The notes under the pieces were generated by a model that saw nothing but the letters and a program-made list of their open reading frames with translations, was not told the origin of the DNA and made no database searches. 64,000 nt of DNA from positions 62,001 through 126,000 of the forward strand of contig JAHLWZ010000386.1 in NCBI GenBank assembly GCA_020536535.1, in the 5' to 3' direction. Numbering within the stretch: position 1 is the first letter of the stretch; each line of letters starts with the position of its first letter. Made by a program: the position numbers and the translations under genes. Shown here piece by piece: positions 36,497 to 48,267 of this stretch. Source of the stretch: Pelomyxa schiedti (taxonomy: Eukaryota > Evosea > Pelobiontida > Pelomyxidae).

Positions 36497-37625
36497 ATGA
36501 CACGTTGTTGGGTTGTGGGACTTGTTGTTTGCTGCGTTGGAGTCGCGTTGTGTGGTGCTGGTTCATTCAACCCCTCAGTTGTCACAAAGCTTCTTCTCCT
36601 TAACAGGTTTTTTCGTCTGCCTGTTGTTGCCAAAAGAAAAAAAAAAACTTTCATGTATGACCTATTTTCCCCTCATCATGTTCAGGGACTACGCAGTTCT
36701 TCCAGGATTTGTGAAACTGAACAATGGGTCTTCGTTGCCGTTCAACTTGAGCTCTGGATTTTCCATGTCTTTTGAAGTTCAGGTCGAGTCCAAGTCCAGT
36801 GCCGCCAAAATTCTGTTTGATGGTGCTGAGGTAATTTCCCACATTGATTGTAGACTACTTTCAAATGTTTTTCAACCTATTCTCTACACATAGGTTCAAG
36901 CCATTGACCTGAACAATGGTGACAATGGGGATGACTTTCAGGCTCCAAATTCACGTGACAATAACGTCAACACACTGCGATATCTCGCTTCGAAGTCAGT
37001 GCTCAGTGAAGTGTTCTTCGATGTTGTGGACTTCACTGCCGGAACATTCCTCAACTCGTTCGTGGATGAAGATGGAATCAATGGAGGGGACCAGGTTGGC
37101 TTCATGGTCACAACTCCCGACGAATCATCCATCTACATCACAGTTACTACAGTGGGATTCTTTGACCCCTCAGTCATCAACACCCTGGTCATTTACAACC
37201 AGAATTACAACACTCTCCCAGTGAGAGTCCACATCAACGATGCAGTGGACCCAACTGAAGTCGACCTGTATGCCACCGGCACATTGGAATTCGGGCTTTC
37301 AGTGCATCAGGACAGTGGGAAGACCTACCTGACATGGGAGGACTACAGCAGAATTGTTGAGATGGTAGACCTCAATGATGGGTCCGCGGCTGATGACTTT
37401 GATGCACCCAACTGTGACGAGAACAGGGACAACACTCTCGTGTACTTTGCAGGCAGGAACCTGGTTGGAATCCGCACAGACGTCGTGGCCGTGGACTTTG
37501 ATTCATCAACTTACACGTTCTCCTTTGTGGACGAGGACGGCATCAATGGGGGCAACGCTGCCCACTTCGAGATTTCCCAGCAGGACTCTGCCCTCTGGGT
37601 CGCAATCACTTTCCAAGACTCGTAG
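36497..37625 (+). CDS. Secreted protein with two DEDGINGG repeat domains
   Basis: The start at ATG 36497 encodes a clear signal peptide (MTRCWVVGLVVCCVGVAL). An intron leads to YAVLPGFVKLNNGSSLPF. Two homologous units of roughly 150 residues follow. Unit 1 has AIDLNNGDNGDDFQAPN, RDNNVNTLRYLA and FVDEDGINGGDQVGFMV. Unit 2 has MVDLNDGSAADDFDAPN, RDNTLVYFAGRNLVGI and FVDEDGINGGNAAHFEI. It ends AITFQDS at TAG 37623-37625. The repeated Asp-rich DxDGxNGG loop looks like a calcium-binding turn. No transmembrane segment or GPI signal is visible. I recognise no named family; an extracellular, beta-rich, calcium-dependent adhesive or cell-surface role is a guess from composition. Confidence 0.7.
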
Positions 37626-37839
37626 CTCCTTCAATAAGAACAAAATGGGAGTGTCATCTTTTAAACAAACAAAGCAACCCCAATCATGAGGGGGTGGCCA
37701 CATCTCAGGAAAAAAAGCACCAAGAGACAAGAGAACAAGAAAAAAATGGTTTTGAGGTCAGACTAACTTCTGTTTCACATGGTTGTTCTGTGGTGACTTG
37801 TGGTAGTTGCTCGAAGTTGTTTGTTCTGGTGCTGCTGTA

Positions 37840-37975
37840 TTTGTGTTGGTATCTGTTTGTGTTTGGGTTTGTGGTTGTGCCTGGGTCTGTGCTGGTTGTG
37901 TGGGGTTTGTGGGTGTGCCGCAGGGGGTTGTGTTGGTGTTGGTGTCAGTGTCGGTGTCGGTGGCCGCAACTGAGT
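37840..37975. repeat. Low-complexity GT-rich tract
   Basis: The plus strand is a near-continuous series of GTGTTGGT, GTGTCGGT and TGTGTTTGG units. The minus strand reads Thr/Asp/Asn/Pro/Gln repeats (TDTDTNTNTTP). A minus-strand frame crosses it, but the composition alone can produce that, so coding is unsupported. Confidence 0.5.
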
Positions 37976-38033
37976 CCAATAGAACCTCCGATTGTATGCC
38001 ATTCTTTGCCATCCAAAGGATCATCATAGTGCC

Positions 38034-38975
38034 GACGATAGGCGATGGAGCACAACACCATATCTGGTTCATAGGGGCGAAATTTCTTCCTCAGGAAAAG
38101 CCTCTATGTTTGGAAAAATTTTCGCCCGGGCGAAACAACCGTTTTCCTCTATGATGTATTGTGTGGGACTTTTGCCCGGGGCGAAAGCCATGGGTGGCTC
38201 AAACAACGTTGTTGTCTCAGGAGGTGTTATATATTTGTCGTTAACAAGCACTTTGCCCCACTCAAATCATCAACATGACCTCCGACCCAGACTGAGGAGT
38301 TTCTGATTATGTTAGGCGAAGATTCCTTTTTCCCGTTAGGGATTGAATAACTGTCGAACTGTGCACTGTGACGTGGTGCGTTGTGACAGTTAGCCAGTGT
38401 AGAGTTGTTTGCCCCCAATACTGGTGCTGCCGGAAATGCGACAGTTGAATGAGGGAAAAAAAAGCGCTTTTTTTTTTCTGTGATCAGTCATCAGGCCCAC
38501 AGTCATCTTCTCAAGGTGTCCCCAAACCAGGCGCCGCCTGACTGAGAAATGGGGTCTAGAGCACATATGTGAAAGTTCGCTGTTGTGACAGAGGGGTATG
38601 GGCGCGGGACTGATCGATGATGGCGAAAAAAAGGTAAGGTATTGTTTTTCCTCCTTCGACTGTCGCCTTTCCGGCAACACAGGTCTTGGGGGCAAACAAC
38701 TCTACACTGTCCAACGGTCACAACGCACCACGTCAGTGCACAGTCTGGTGGCCAGATTGGTTCGTCCCAAGTCCAAGTCGACTTCCTTATAAAGAAACTT
38801 ATCTCTGGAATTTTGCCCAGGGCGAAATTTTTCCCTGGAATTTTGCATGAACTGTTACATCTTCGCTTGAGTGACGACCCCGATCTCGTTCCTCGTGCCG
38901 CCTTTGGTCGTGATCTCGCTCCTCGTAGCGGTCTCTGTTGTCGCCGTCTCGTGTTGTGCTCCATCGCCTATCGTC
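38034..38975. mobile_element. Foldback element with 25-bp perfect terminal inverted repeats
   Basis: The first 25 bp (38034-38058, starting GACGATAGGCGATGGAGCAC) recur exactly as the reverse complement at 38951-38975. Internally, 38361-38464 and 38646-38742 form a second inverted pair of about 100 bp at roughly 87% identity, including a 24-bp perfect block around GTAGAGTTGTTTGCCCCC. Both halves carry near-palindromes of the form TTTTGCCCnGGGCGAAA (about 38120, 38168 and 38812), one a perfect 16-bp palindrome (TTTCGCCCGGGCGAAA). There is no transposase-sized frame and no obvious target-site duplication. A non-autonomous MITE/foldback transposon or an inverted duplication both fit. A short basic minus-strand frame (MASYGNNNLYNDGGS, from 39041) enters the right end. 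Confidence 0.65.
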
Positions 38976-39041
38976 GTGTTGATTGTTGTAGTTGGCGCTG
39001 CCACCGTCGTTGTATAAGTTGTTGTTGCCGTATGACGCCAT

Positions 39042-40647
39042 CTACGACAATCCACTGAGTGCCGCGGTTGCTGTTGCTGCTGTTTAAAAAAATATAAAAA
39101 ATGAATGGGTCACCTTTTTATGTTGCGGGTTTGACAGGTCCAATTTTAGCATCAGATGTGCGGGAAAAAAGAAGGGAAGGCCTTGTTTGTTTTGTTTGCC
39201 TTGGCAACACGTGGAGGGGAATAAAAAATATAACTGCGAGTTACACTGACGCCTTATGTTAGTATGCGTAACCAGTGATAAGTCAAGCAAGACTCCAAAA
39301 AGCAGGTGGTGGGTGGTGGTCCATTCAACAAACAAACTCAATGATCTGGGAGTGACTGAAATCGGGAATTAGAGTTTGGGTTTAGGAGTCCAGAGATCCA
39401 CACTACCTGAGAGAAAGCACACAGAGCACAGCAATGAAAGAATGCCAACAGTGACGAAGGAGTCCTCCAAAAAAGAGCAAGCAAGTGTGACCTGACCGAC
39501 TCTCCAATAAACAGCAATCAGCAATCTGAGAGTGAATGTCGAAATTAGAGTTCGGGTTTAGTACAAAAGAAGCAGACATAGTGGAGTCAACAAGCAAGTC
39601 TCCAAAGTGTAGTCAAGAAGAAGTACAAAAGAAGAAGTCCAATCAATATTCTGTGATGATATAACAAACCCCATCCAAAACCAATACCTTCCTTTTTGAT
39701 TGATTGATTGATGCCGTGCGGAAAAAGAGAGCACCTGCTATATGCCCAACCACAAATGAAGATGTGAACTGGGCAGTGAACCCACCCCCGGTGGGCCCCA
39801 GCCGGCCTCTATGATTTCCCCCTTGAAGAATGCTCTTGGTCACAGCGCACAAAACCCATTCACCACTAATATGCTGACAATAGCACCAAAGCAACTGCTG
39901 GGTGTGTGCTGTAATGTATTTTAGGTTAGACGTTTCACCAAACACCAAAAAGCAGTCACTATGGCACAAAGGAACGAGAGACCCTGGAAAAATACAGACA
40001 GCAGAAACACGGGTGACGACGTACGTACCATGCAAGTAGTTGTCTTTGTGCGTGGGTGACATGAAGATCTCAAGATCTCGTGTGTCGTTCGGCACCCACG
40101 CATCACCTCCCCTGATTCTTGTTTTTTTTTTTTTTTTTTTTTTTGCTTCTTGTGGCAAAGGTACTTCGGTTAGAAATTAGGGATGGCTCCTCGCCACACT
40201 TCTGTTTTATTTTGTTTTCCCACAAAAACGGCACCAAGTTGGTTACGTTTTCTGGTTGTGTGGGTGTTTGTGGCTCCCAGATCAGACATAGACCTTATCG
40301 CCCCTGTCTGCTTTTTTTTTGTTTTGTTGGGTAGGACGCAAGCCCTCCCTTTTTTGCATAATAGTAGAAAGAGAGTGTTGTCCACAATCAGATAATGACC
40401 AACACAGGGATAAAGAGAAGAAAACTTCTTTTATGTCGTTTATGGTCTAACGGAGCGTCTTAGGAAGTCTGGTGACAAGCACGAAGGAACAACCTGAGAT
40501 CGGTACGCACCCCTCTAGAACCTGCTATGCCGGTATTTGATTTGAAAAAAAAAAAGTGGTGTTTGTTTCGAAAAGATTGCTGAGCCGCTATACAACGTTG
40601 GTGATTCCATATAGTGACATTCATTACTCTATGGTTTTTTGGGGTAT
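39042..40647. other. Gene-poor stretch
   Basis: No confident gene is present. The longest frame is on the minus strand at 39643-40158 (171 codons). It contains hydrophobic segments and could be a spliced membrane protein (GLSFLCAIVTAFWCLVKRL lies in another frame after a plausible CAG acceptor), but codon use and lack of any family resemblance leave it doubtful. The stretch also holds diverged direct repeats near 39.3-39.6 kb and a 25-nt poly-T tract ending near 40144. Confidence 0.4.
39339..39563. repeat. Pair of diverged direct repeats
   Basis: About 45-50 bp at 39339-39389 (ATGATCTGGGAGTGACTG, then GAATTAGAGTTTGGGTTTAG) recur at 39520-39563 (CAATCTGAGAGTGAATG, then AAATTAGAGTTCGGGTTTAG). 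A flanking pair CAAGCAAGnCTCCAAA occurs about 55 bp before the first copy and about 30 bp after the second. This looks like an old tandem duplication of roughly 180-300 bp. Confidence 0.5.
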
Positions 40648-43535
40648 TCACATGTTTGTGTACTTGTTGTGGTGCATAGTGATATTCGACGACGTGACTG
40701 ATGTTCTGGTTTTATCTTGTGTTGGCGGTGGTATTGGTTTTACAGGTTCCTGGATTAGAGGTGGGGGACTGTCTCTGGAAGACCTCTCAATCTTCTCTGA
40801 GATGGTGTTTGGTTGTATGACGTTCAGTGAAGGCTGTTGCGTATCATCTGACCCTCTTCGGAACCACCGGAATCGGGCTTGCGGAGCCGGATCAGTGGGT
40901 TTGAGCTCACTTGGGAGGGGCGACTCAACATGTTGTTGGTGACAGTGCGGCAGCTTAGGGGCAAGTTTTGGTTCTGGATCGGGCCTACTCGTGATGACAT
41001 CCATACTGATACCCAGTTCTTCATCTTTCTGGGAATTTACAGTCAAACGAGAGATAGTTTCAGAGCATTTCATAGATTTTTCTTTGAGCACACGTTCTAT
41101 AGGGAATGAGAAGTGAAGAAAAATCTTTGAAGTTCTAACCTTCAGCAATAATATGTTCTCCTTCTTCGATTTGAGTTTCGTCGTAGTCATCATATACATA
41201 GCGCGTAAACCTTCTGCAAGGGAGGAGCCTGATAATTCTGGGGATAATATCGAAGGCAGACACCAAACACATTGGCACCAAGAGCCATGGGATGTTATTA
41301 AGAAACTTGTCACCACCAAAAAAAGGTACGTCACTCATGTAGCTCATCACCTGAAAACAAAAAAAAAAAGCATTAAGCATTGATTGGGCCTCATAAAAGC
41401 ATAAGAACCTCTTCAAATGCGGTTCCATGAAACTTAATGACATACAGAAAGTTGAAAGCAAGAGGAGGACCAAGCCTACACAAATACCTGACATAAACAT
41501 TAGATTTACTACAAAGTTACTGGAGAATTTCAACTCACGCCGCACTGAACATGATACTATTTGGACTTGAAAGTTGATTTGGTATCAACCGGAAATAATT
41601 GAAAAATCGAAGAGAAAAGAACGCTGAGTAAGTAGCAATAACAAGGAACAAGAGAGGCCCAATTAGAATAGCCTACAGCATAATATGAAAAAAAAATTGG
41701 AATTGGAGAAAGCAGTTACAATAAGTAAAACGCTACTCTGTTTCACAACGGCAGGATGAATCAAAATGGCAAACACACTGAGAGTAGGGTCATCCCATCG
41801 AAAAGTCACTTCACTGAAAACAACAACAAGTGATAGCAAAGCTAGAAGAAGTCCGACAAATTGCATTGTTCGCGGTTTGATATAACAGCACCATAGGTAT
41901 TCTAAGGTGCATAATCATTAACTATTAACTAGATTCTCCGTGGCGTACCTATGAAAGAAAACCCACGAGGACACTTTTTGTGGAAGGTCCATCTCACTTC
42001 ACTGATAGATTGGAATTAAAATGCTTGAAATGTGAAGAGTGAAGAGGTACTGTTCTGGTCTCCCTTTACTGTTGACAACATCCTCTAAGTAAAACGCGGT
42101 ATCAAGTAATTTGGTGAATAATCTGAAAGATGTTAAGTAACACAGTGCCAATAGGAAGATATGGGAAGTCACGTCTGAGACTGGTTTGATAAATGCTCAG
42201 TTTCTTTCAAGTTATAGTGCAGCTTTATTACAGATGAATAGGAAATGGCACTGTCACCATCTGCAAGAGGTCTGACTTCATGGTATTCAGCAGGACACTG
42301 TGTGGTTTGGTTGTTTGATTTTTATTCTTATTATTATTTCGGGTGGCTGACCTTTTTTACGATTATGTTGATGTAATCCCTCATTGGGTCGAGTTCTTCA
42401 AGGGTTTCATCATATTTTTTTATTTGCTGAAGTTTGTTAAGTTGACCGCAGTACATCACACTTACTTGTAAAGTTTTGAGGTGTTGTTCTCTATATGTAA
42501 TTGCGTCACGGTGAAGATTAACTGCATGGAATTGACAATATCTGAGTCTCGTCTGTAATCTGCCTCTACAAACTGTGAGTTGAACAAAAAAAAAAAGTTG
42601 CAGTAACATGTGCATGTGTTTGTTGCGATACACCACCACACACCCACTTGCGCCAAAACTTGCGTGGAAGTAGTACTAGGCCGTAACTGAGGAGAACCAG
42701 GTAAAGAATAAGACCATATGCATTGCTGCATGACATGGCAACACCAAACCAATTTCTATCAAAATGATTAGCAGAAAATGGGAAATACTCTTGGAAACCC
42801 GTCTGAGCTCAAAACAAGGAAAATCACTAAGAATAGTCCTAACACAGCGCCACCAATGATATAGAAAATAATGTTGTCCTTGATTGCAGTCCAAAACTTT
42901 CCCGGAATCGAGAAATCTCCAGCAGTACTATAGGACTGCATGACGGGATATACAAACCTGCAAGTTGAAGTGAGTGTGGAGAAGCCCTAAGGAAAGGTAA
43001 CCAGCAAAGTAGAAATGTAGCCCAGTATAGGATGTTCCAACATATGACTAATATATGTTTCTCGATATAAAGAAGATCGAAGCAGGGAAAGTCTTTGCTC
43101 TCCGAGCTGTTATCAATCAAGCTGGTACTAGCTGAGGTTTGGCCAGTGTAACTGATGCTGTTGAAAGAAAGACTGACACTGCTGGTGGAAAGAAGTTGGG
43201 TGCTTTGATCTTGTACTTTCGTGGCTCCTTGAAGGGAGTTATTTTGTGCAGCCAAACATTGCTCATACGCTGTCTAGTAAAAATTTAAAAAACCATCTGT
43301 TACCATGGTACTTACACTAGAAATATCTATTGGCAGCATAACGGCAATGCTCATGGCGAGAAACCACCCAAGAAAGGTTAGAACCGATGCGTACCACGGT
43401 GTCTTTCGCCAAGAAATATACCTGTGCAAGTGTTACAGCCGCCTACATGTGCATTCGGTCATACCTTCTCAGCAAGAAAAACACGAATAAACCAACGGCA
43501 CCAAGCTCAAAAAAGACTATCCACCACAAGGACAT
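40648..43535 (-). CDS. LMBRD2: LMBR1-domain membrane protein, LMBRD2-like
   Basis: About ten exons run from ATG 43535 (MSLWWIVFFELGAVGLFVFF) to TGA 40648-40650. Family features in order: LGWFLAMSIAVMLPIDIS (TM2 with PxD), YEQCLAAQNNSLQG (lumenal loop), YWATFLLCWLP, FVYPVMQSYSTAGDF, a long cytosolic helical segment with MRDYINIIVKKV, then LLALLSLVVVFSEVTF, LSVFAILIHPA and FSSNFVVNLMFMSGICVGLV. The C-terminal cytosolic tail (about 150 residues) is Pro/Ser/Thr-rich (PPPLIQEPVKPIPPPTQDK). LMBRD2 is a nine-pass plasma-membrane protein linked in animals to GPCR/cAMP signalling; the role in protists is unknown. The N-out/lumenal loop carries several Asn-x-Ser/Thr sites. Confidence 0.85.
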
Positions 43536-43968
43536 CATCTCGCCACCTCCCAACTACAAACGCAAGATCCGGATCTTAGAGTGCCTCGTCGACACTGATG
43601 TGTTATTTTTTTTGTGGTTGTTTGCTTTGGTCCGCTTTTTTTTCCTGCAGCTGAGTTCCAAAAAAGTTCAAGAATTATACGGCAAATCACGTGTTCGTTC
43701 GAGATGTCTTCCTGCATCTCGAACCAAAAAGGACAAGGGGGAAAAATTCATGGAACGCGGAGTTGTGTTCTGCGTGAGTTTATGGAACGGGAGCCCCGGA
43801 ACGTAAAACCAGAGACCAAGGCACAAAAGGGATGATGAGGCTTCTAGTCAGAAGTGGGGTGAGGCCATTTGATACAGAGTATCTGGTATTGCGGTTGGGC
43901 ATTCACCCGTTCCTTGTGCCTTGTTTGTGGAGTGTGGGTTAGGGGGGGCATGCAGTCATGCTTTATCT
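43536..43968. other. Intergenic, LMBRD2 promoter and PMS2 3' region
   Basis: These 433 bp lie between the PMS2 stop and the LMBRD2 start, both genes on the minus strand. A T-rich run near 43600-43640 is the only notable composition. Overlapping frames here show no conserved features. Confidence 0.4.
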
Positions 43969-46900
43969 TTATGTTTCTGTGTGGGTGTGAAGGTAGGTAA
44001 CACACATGTTGAAGTTGAATAGGTGACGCATGGTGGGGCGGCCGTGAGGACAATTCCAGGGTTTTTCGAGCTCCGCGAGTCCTTGGATTAACTGGGTATG
44101 GAAAGAAACACCTGGTTAGTGTTTTGTGAGGGAAAGGGTTGTGCATGTACCTTGACCATTTGGATGTGTGATAGTGCGTCGCCAATCATGATTGACTTGC
44201 GGCAGGCGCGTGAGGCGAACATTCTAACAATGCCGCTAAGTCGTAACCCCTTGACTACAGCGGGAGTTCCACCACTGGCACGGAGAAGAGCCACCAGTTC
44301 GTATGCGTCTTAATCGCAAATGAATTTTCCTTGTCTGGGAAGGTTATACCTTGAGCGCCAAAAGTAGTGGATCTCGAATATGGCTGACTCTTAATTTGTA
44401 CTCTTCTTCCTGGTACTTCTTCTGTAGCTTTGTCAACATTCTAAATGGCAATGAAATATCCAACCAGGATTTATGAGCAAATTAAAGCCATTCTTCTTGA
44501 ACACTTCCGGGTACTCCATAACTAGTATTTCATCTTCACAAGACAATTGAAGGGGAAGAGGTCTGTGAAGGTTACACACCAAAAAGTTTTGCCGGGAATT
44601 CCTTACATTATCAGCCCCTGTGTCTTAATTTCTGTACTTTTTTGAAGCATTTCGAAATTCCAAATTTCATGTGAAGCGTGTTGGTCCACAATAAAAATGT
44701 CATCCTCTAGTCGACATATCTTGTTTCTCTGATGAATGTAATTGCTGGAAAACTTTAATTATACCACAAAGCCCTTATTGAATTGCCCAATTATCTCCAT
44801 TTTCGTGAAGCTATCTTTGGTAAACACTCTCTGAAGCTCATCCTCACACGCCGAGTTGCTGTCAGCACCAAATCGCCGACTAAACTTGAGGGAGCTTCCT
44901 TTTGCTGAGTCACTTAGCAGATCACCTTTGGAACCCGGAGTCTTGGGATCACCACATGAGGCAGTTGTCGAGCATGGCTTTTCGCCGAGGGGGATTTCTT
45001 GTACACAAAGTTCCATCATATCAATGTCTAATTGGACGGCAACACGACGTGGCTCTTCAGGTGCCCACTGTAATGTACCAACTTCAGAATCGCTCAGTAC
45101 AACACAGTCATTTTCATCAATGGAAGCAGTAGACTGTGTACATTGCACACTCAAAGTGGAATGAACACGTCTCCTTTTAGGATTGGGAGCTTTGGCACTG
45201 GGTTGCTTTGGAGTCAATCCGCCAGCATCGCTGTCATTATTACTGGACTCATCAGACGATCCAAAGCCGGGTGCAACAGAGCAAAGGGGAGAAGAAGGAG
45301 GGGAGGAATCTGGGGATGTACATGGTGACAAAACTGACTTAATTAAGTGTTCTATCTGTTTTCGCCATGAGACTAGAAGAGGCAGAAAGGGTCATACCAT
45401 ATGTGAAGGAGAAAGGGGGTCATCTGGTGACAAAGTGGTACAAGCAGTTCCGTGAAGTGCTGTCGCAGGTGAAGATGACCGGGACGGTGGTTTCGTTATT
45501 GGAGAGGAGGGCCTAGATGGTAATTTGATTGCAAGAGGCGATTCAGAGCTGTCTTTTGTCTTTGGAAGGATTTGGGAACAAGCGGTTGAAGAGGACTGTT
45601 CCCCAATGAGTGTGGGAGTAGGTGTGACTACTGGTAATGCATAGGTTGTAGCTGCTTCAAGTTGGAAATCAAGTTTATTTGGGCTCCATATTCCCGATTG
45701 AAGAGATTCCTGTATGACATTGCTTAGGTGAACATATCTGGACTTTATTTAAGTTACCATTAGTTTGGTAGTAATTTCATCCTCAAAATGCAACATAACA
45801 GTGCGCTTATCAGGGGTAACATTTATATCAGAAGTACCTTACAAGAAATTTTAGAGAGTAATCTGTGTGGAAGACGGATACCTTCAGGAACTACAAAGCT
45901 GAGCACAAATGCTGGAAATCGATTTTTACATGTAGTATGGAATAACTGATTTATCGCCTTGTTCAGATGTGGAAGGTCAACGGGGCGTTTATTGATGAAT
46001 ATATATCTGATGGGCTATGAGATGGTCTCCACAACTTTCCCTCATTCTGAGAAGTAAATATACAATACTGTTTATCAGCGGAGGTACGACTTGCGGTGTT
46101 CATTGCTTTACTCATCAGGCCAGTCAGTCTAGCACAATGTAAGTGGGGATTTATACAGCAGAAGAGCGACTTGAAATGTTCTGTCTCTAGGGTAATGTCA
46201 ACCAGACTGCGTGTGAAATCAACACCAAACAGACTGATTAAATTCTCCCTGATCGTGGGATTACCTTCAGTGTGAAATAGATCCCCTTTATGCCTGAAAA
46301 AATAAAACTAAAAAACGGGAATCAAATAGTACAAGCCTGCCTATCGCCCATATGTGTTAGACGCAATCTCACCCCTGTGGAGATAATTGCATATGCGTAC
46401 ATGACTTCCAGGACTTTAATTAATTCCTTTCTCTTCATTTTCGGGTGAGATTCCATCTCCTTGTCATCAGGTGAGTGGGGAAGTAGCAAAATAGAAATTG
46501 GTGAACCTTGACACGAACTGGAATGCCAGCAAAAATATTGGAGACGACAACAGTTGTCCCCACCTAAACATGCAATTTAGTGATTTGGCTTCGTGGTTGG
46601 AGGGAGTACCATTCTTGCTGCAGGTTGTTGGCTTGTGAGAGCTCCCATATTGTCAAACCGAAGTAAGGTGGCTACTTCACACTCGGCTGTTCGTGTTGTA
46701 ATGGTGAGAGTACCAAGAGATGCCAGTGCCGATAAAGCTTCCCCTCGGAACCCAAATGATTGCACCTAATATGTCATTGAGAAACCCCACTTAGTGAAAA
46801 AACAAGGGGTGTACTCTGGGCAGGTCATCAAAGGAGTTTATCTTCGAAGTGTAATGAGCCAATGCTAGGGTGTTGACAGTAAGGTCAGAGAATCGCACAC

Positions 46901-47173
46901 TAAGAAAGCATACCAACAGTTTCAAAGTTGCTTGGGCTTAGTCCACTTCCATTATCTGAAACCTCTATCGACTTCAACCCACAATCACGCAGTGTCACTT
47001 CTGCATGAAAACATCAGCGAGAAATGGCGGCGCATCAGTGTTTTGTTACCGACACATGTAGCTCCAGCGTCCAGACTATTCTCCACCAACTCCTTCACTG
47101 CCGACGAAATCGACACCACAACCTGTTCACTGCATATACGGTGCACAGACCGGAGCTCTATGGGGTGTATCAT
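43969..47173 (-). CDS. PMS2: DNA mismatch repair protein PMS2 (MutL homologue)
   Basis: Exons run from ATG 47173 ([20 protein letters not shown]) to TAA 43969-43971. The GHKL ATPase part has [18 protein letters not shown] (motif I with catalytic Glu and Asn) and [20 protein letters not shown] (motif III). A Ser/Pro-rich linker of about 250 residues with a nuclear signal ([10 protein letters not shown]) follows. The C-terminal domain has [14 protein letters not shown], then [19 protein letters not shown], an exact DQHA(X2)E(X4)E endonuclease motif. It ends [17 protein letters not shown] and [16 protein letters not shown], the conserved zinc-site ACR and CPHGRP motifs. It therefore should be the nicking subunit of MutL-alpha, partner to MLH1. 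The 5' end lies back to back with the methyltransferase gene, 31 bp between start codons. Confidence 0.93.
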
Positions 47174-47204
47174 CAACCAAGATCTGGGATTTTGGATAAA
47201 ACAA

Positions 47205-48207
47205 ATGAATCAGGACATTTCGAACACCAAACAAAGTCGTGTCGAAGAAGGAGCAGGGGAGTGGTGTCAACGGACGGCGGACCGAGTTGGTTTCGTGGAG
47301 ACTGAACTCGCAGTCGGCGAGCAAAATGGCGGCCCACAAGTGCGAATCCGGCTGATGGTCCGTGAGTCACTGCCTCCCCCAACGGAGGGGGATACTGAGG
47401 CAACGAGCACAGCCGATCTAGCACAGGACACCACCGGCCTGGACTTATGGGGCGCCGCCACGCGTATCCTCTGCGATTACTTGTGGGATGCGTCGCCATC
47501 ACAGTCACAATCGCAATCTCCCCTTGAGGTTCATGTGGCTGGCCTCAGGGTACTGGAGATCGGTTGCGGCCTCGGCGCCTGCGGCATCGTCGCGTCGCTT
47601 AAAGGCGCGTCGGCCGTACGGCTCACGGACGGCGAGGCCGTTGCCGTGTCCGCCGCGGCGCGAAACGTCGCGATTAACGGAATCCGCCCGGAGCTGGCGT
47701 CTTGTGGCATTTTGCGGTGGTGCAGGGACCAGGATTGTGACGCGGAGGAAGGCAATTTAACAGCACCGCCACGCGAACTGTATGATGTAGTTATGGGATC
47801 AGACCTGGCGTATGCCTTCCTACTTGTCCTGCTATGTTGGATTTCTTTTTATTTCTGGCCATAGTTATGTGAGTGGCGAGTGAATCATTTACCGTTGATA
47901 CGAGTGTACAAGTAAGGCATGAATTAATGGTTATGAATGTAGGTTTGCTACATGTATGGTGGAGCCTTTGATTGACACCGCAATGAGGCACCTGGCTCCG
48001 GGTGGAGTTTTCTTGCTAAGCCATGAAGTACGCAAATCCGTTTCACTTGTGCGCACTGGTTCTGGGGAAACCCAGGTTGTAGTTGATCCCACAGACACTG
48101 TTCTGGACTACTTGCTTGATTACTGCGCAAAGAAAGGGCTGCACACGTCCACGGTGAGGCAATCCAACACTCCACCCGCGTTACTGCTCTACATCACGAG
48201 GCAATAA
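47205..48207 (+). CDS. Family-16 (METTL21/22-like) protein methyltransferase
   Basis: Two exons join at a GT-AG intron (about 47810-47942), ending at TAA 48205-48207. ATG 47205 ([16 protein letters not shown]) is the chosen start; ATG 47160 in frame would overlap the PMS2 start codon region. The SAM-binding Rossmann core is clear: [35 protein letters not shown] (motif I), [20 protein letters not shown] (acidic motif), [11 protein letters not shown] (DxxY-type post-motif) and [13 protein letters not shown]. The LDLWGAA and LTDG signatures mark Methyltransf_16 enzymes, which methylate lysines of non-histone proteins such as chaperones and translation factors. The specific substrate cannot be read from the sequence. 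Confidence 0.82.
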
Positions 48208-48208
48208 A
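48203..48208 (+). promoter_or_regulatory. AATAAA overlapping the methyltransferase stop codon
   Basis: The last codons read CAA TAA AAA, so the stop codon is itself part of AATAAA. If used, cleavage falls a few tens of bases later, before the next gene at 48268. Confidence 0.55.
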
Positions 48209-48267
48209 AATCAACTTTTTTTTTTTTTGTTCGTTGATTTCACGGAAGCACGAGTTATTTTGGTGCG

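Noticed and set aside
37758-39041. A single minus-strand gene reading from MASYGNNNLYNDGG through the foldback element into the Thr/Asp repeat frame
   Set aside because: It would need splicing across a 942-bp inverted repeat, and both ends are low-complexity. There is not enough evidence.
39370-39390. GGGTTTAGG sequence resembling plant-type telomere repeats
   Set aside because: Only a little over one unit is present and the second repeat copy has diverged. It is better explained as part of a local direct duplication.
39643-40158. 171-codon minus-strand frame
   Set aside because: It has no family resemblance and mixed composition, crosses a plausible splice acceptor that favours another frame, and starts in a poly-A/T tract. 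It is kept only as a doubtful possibility.
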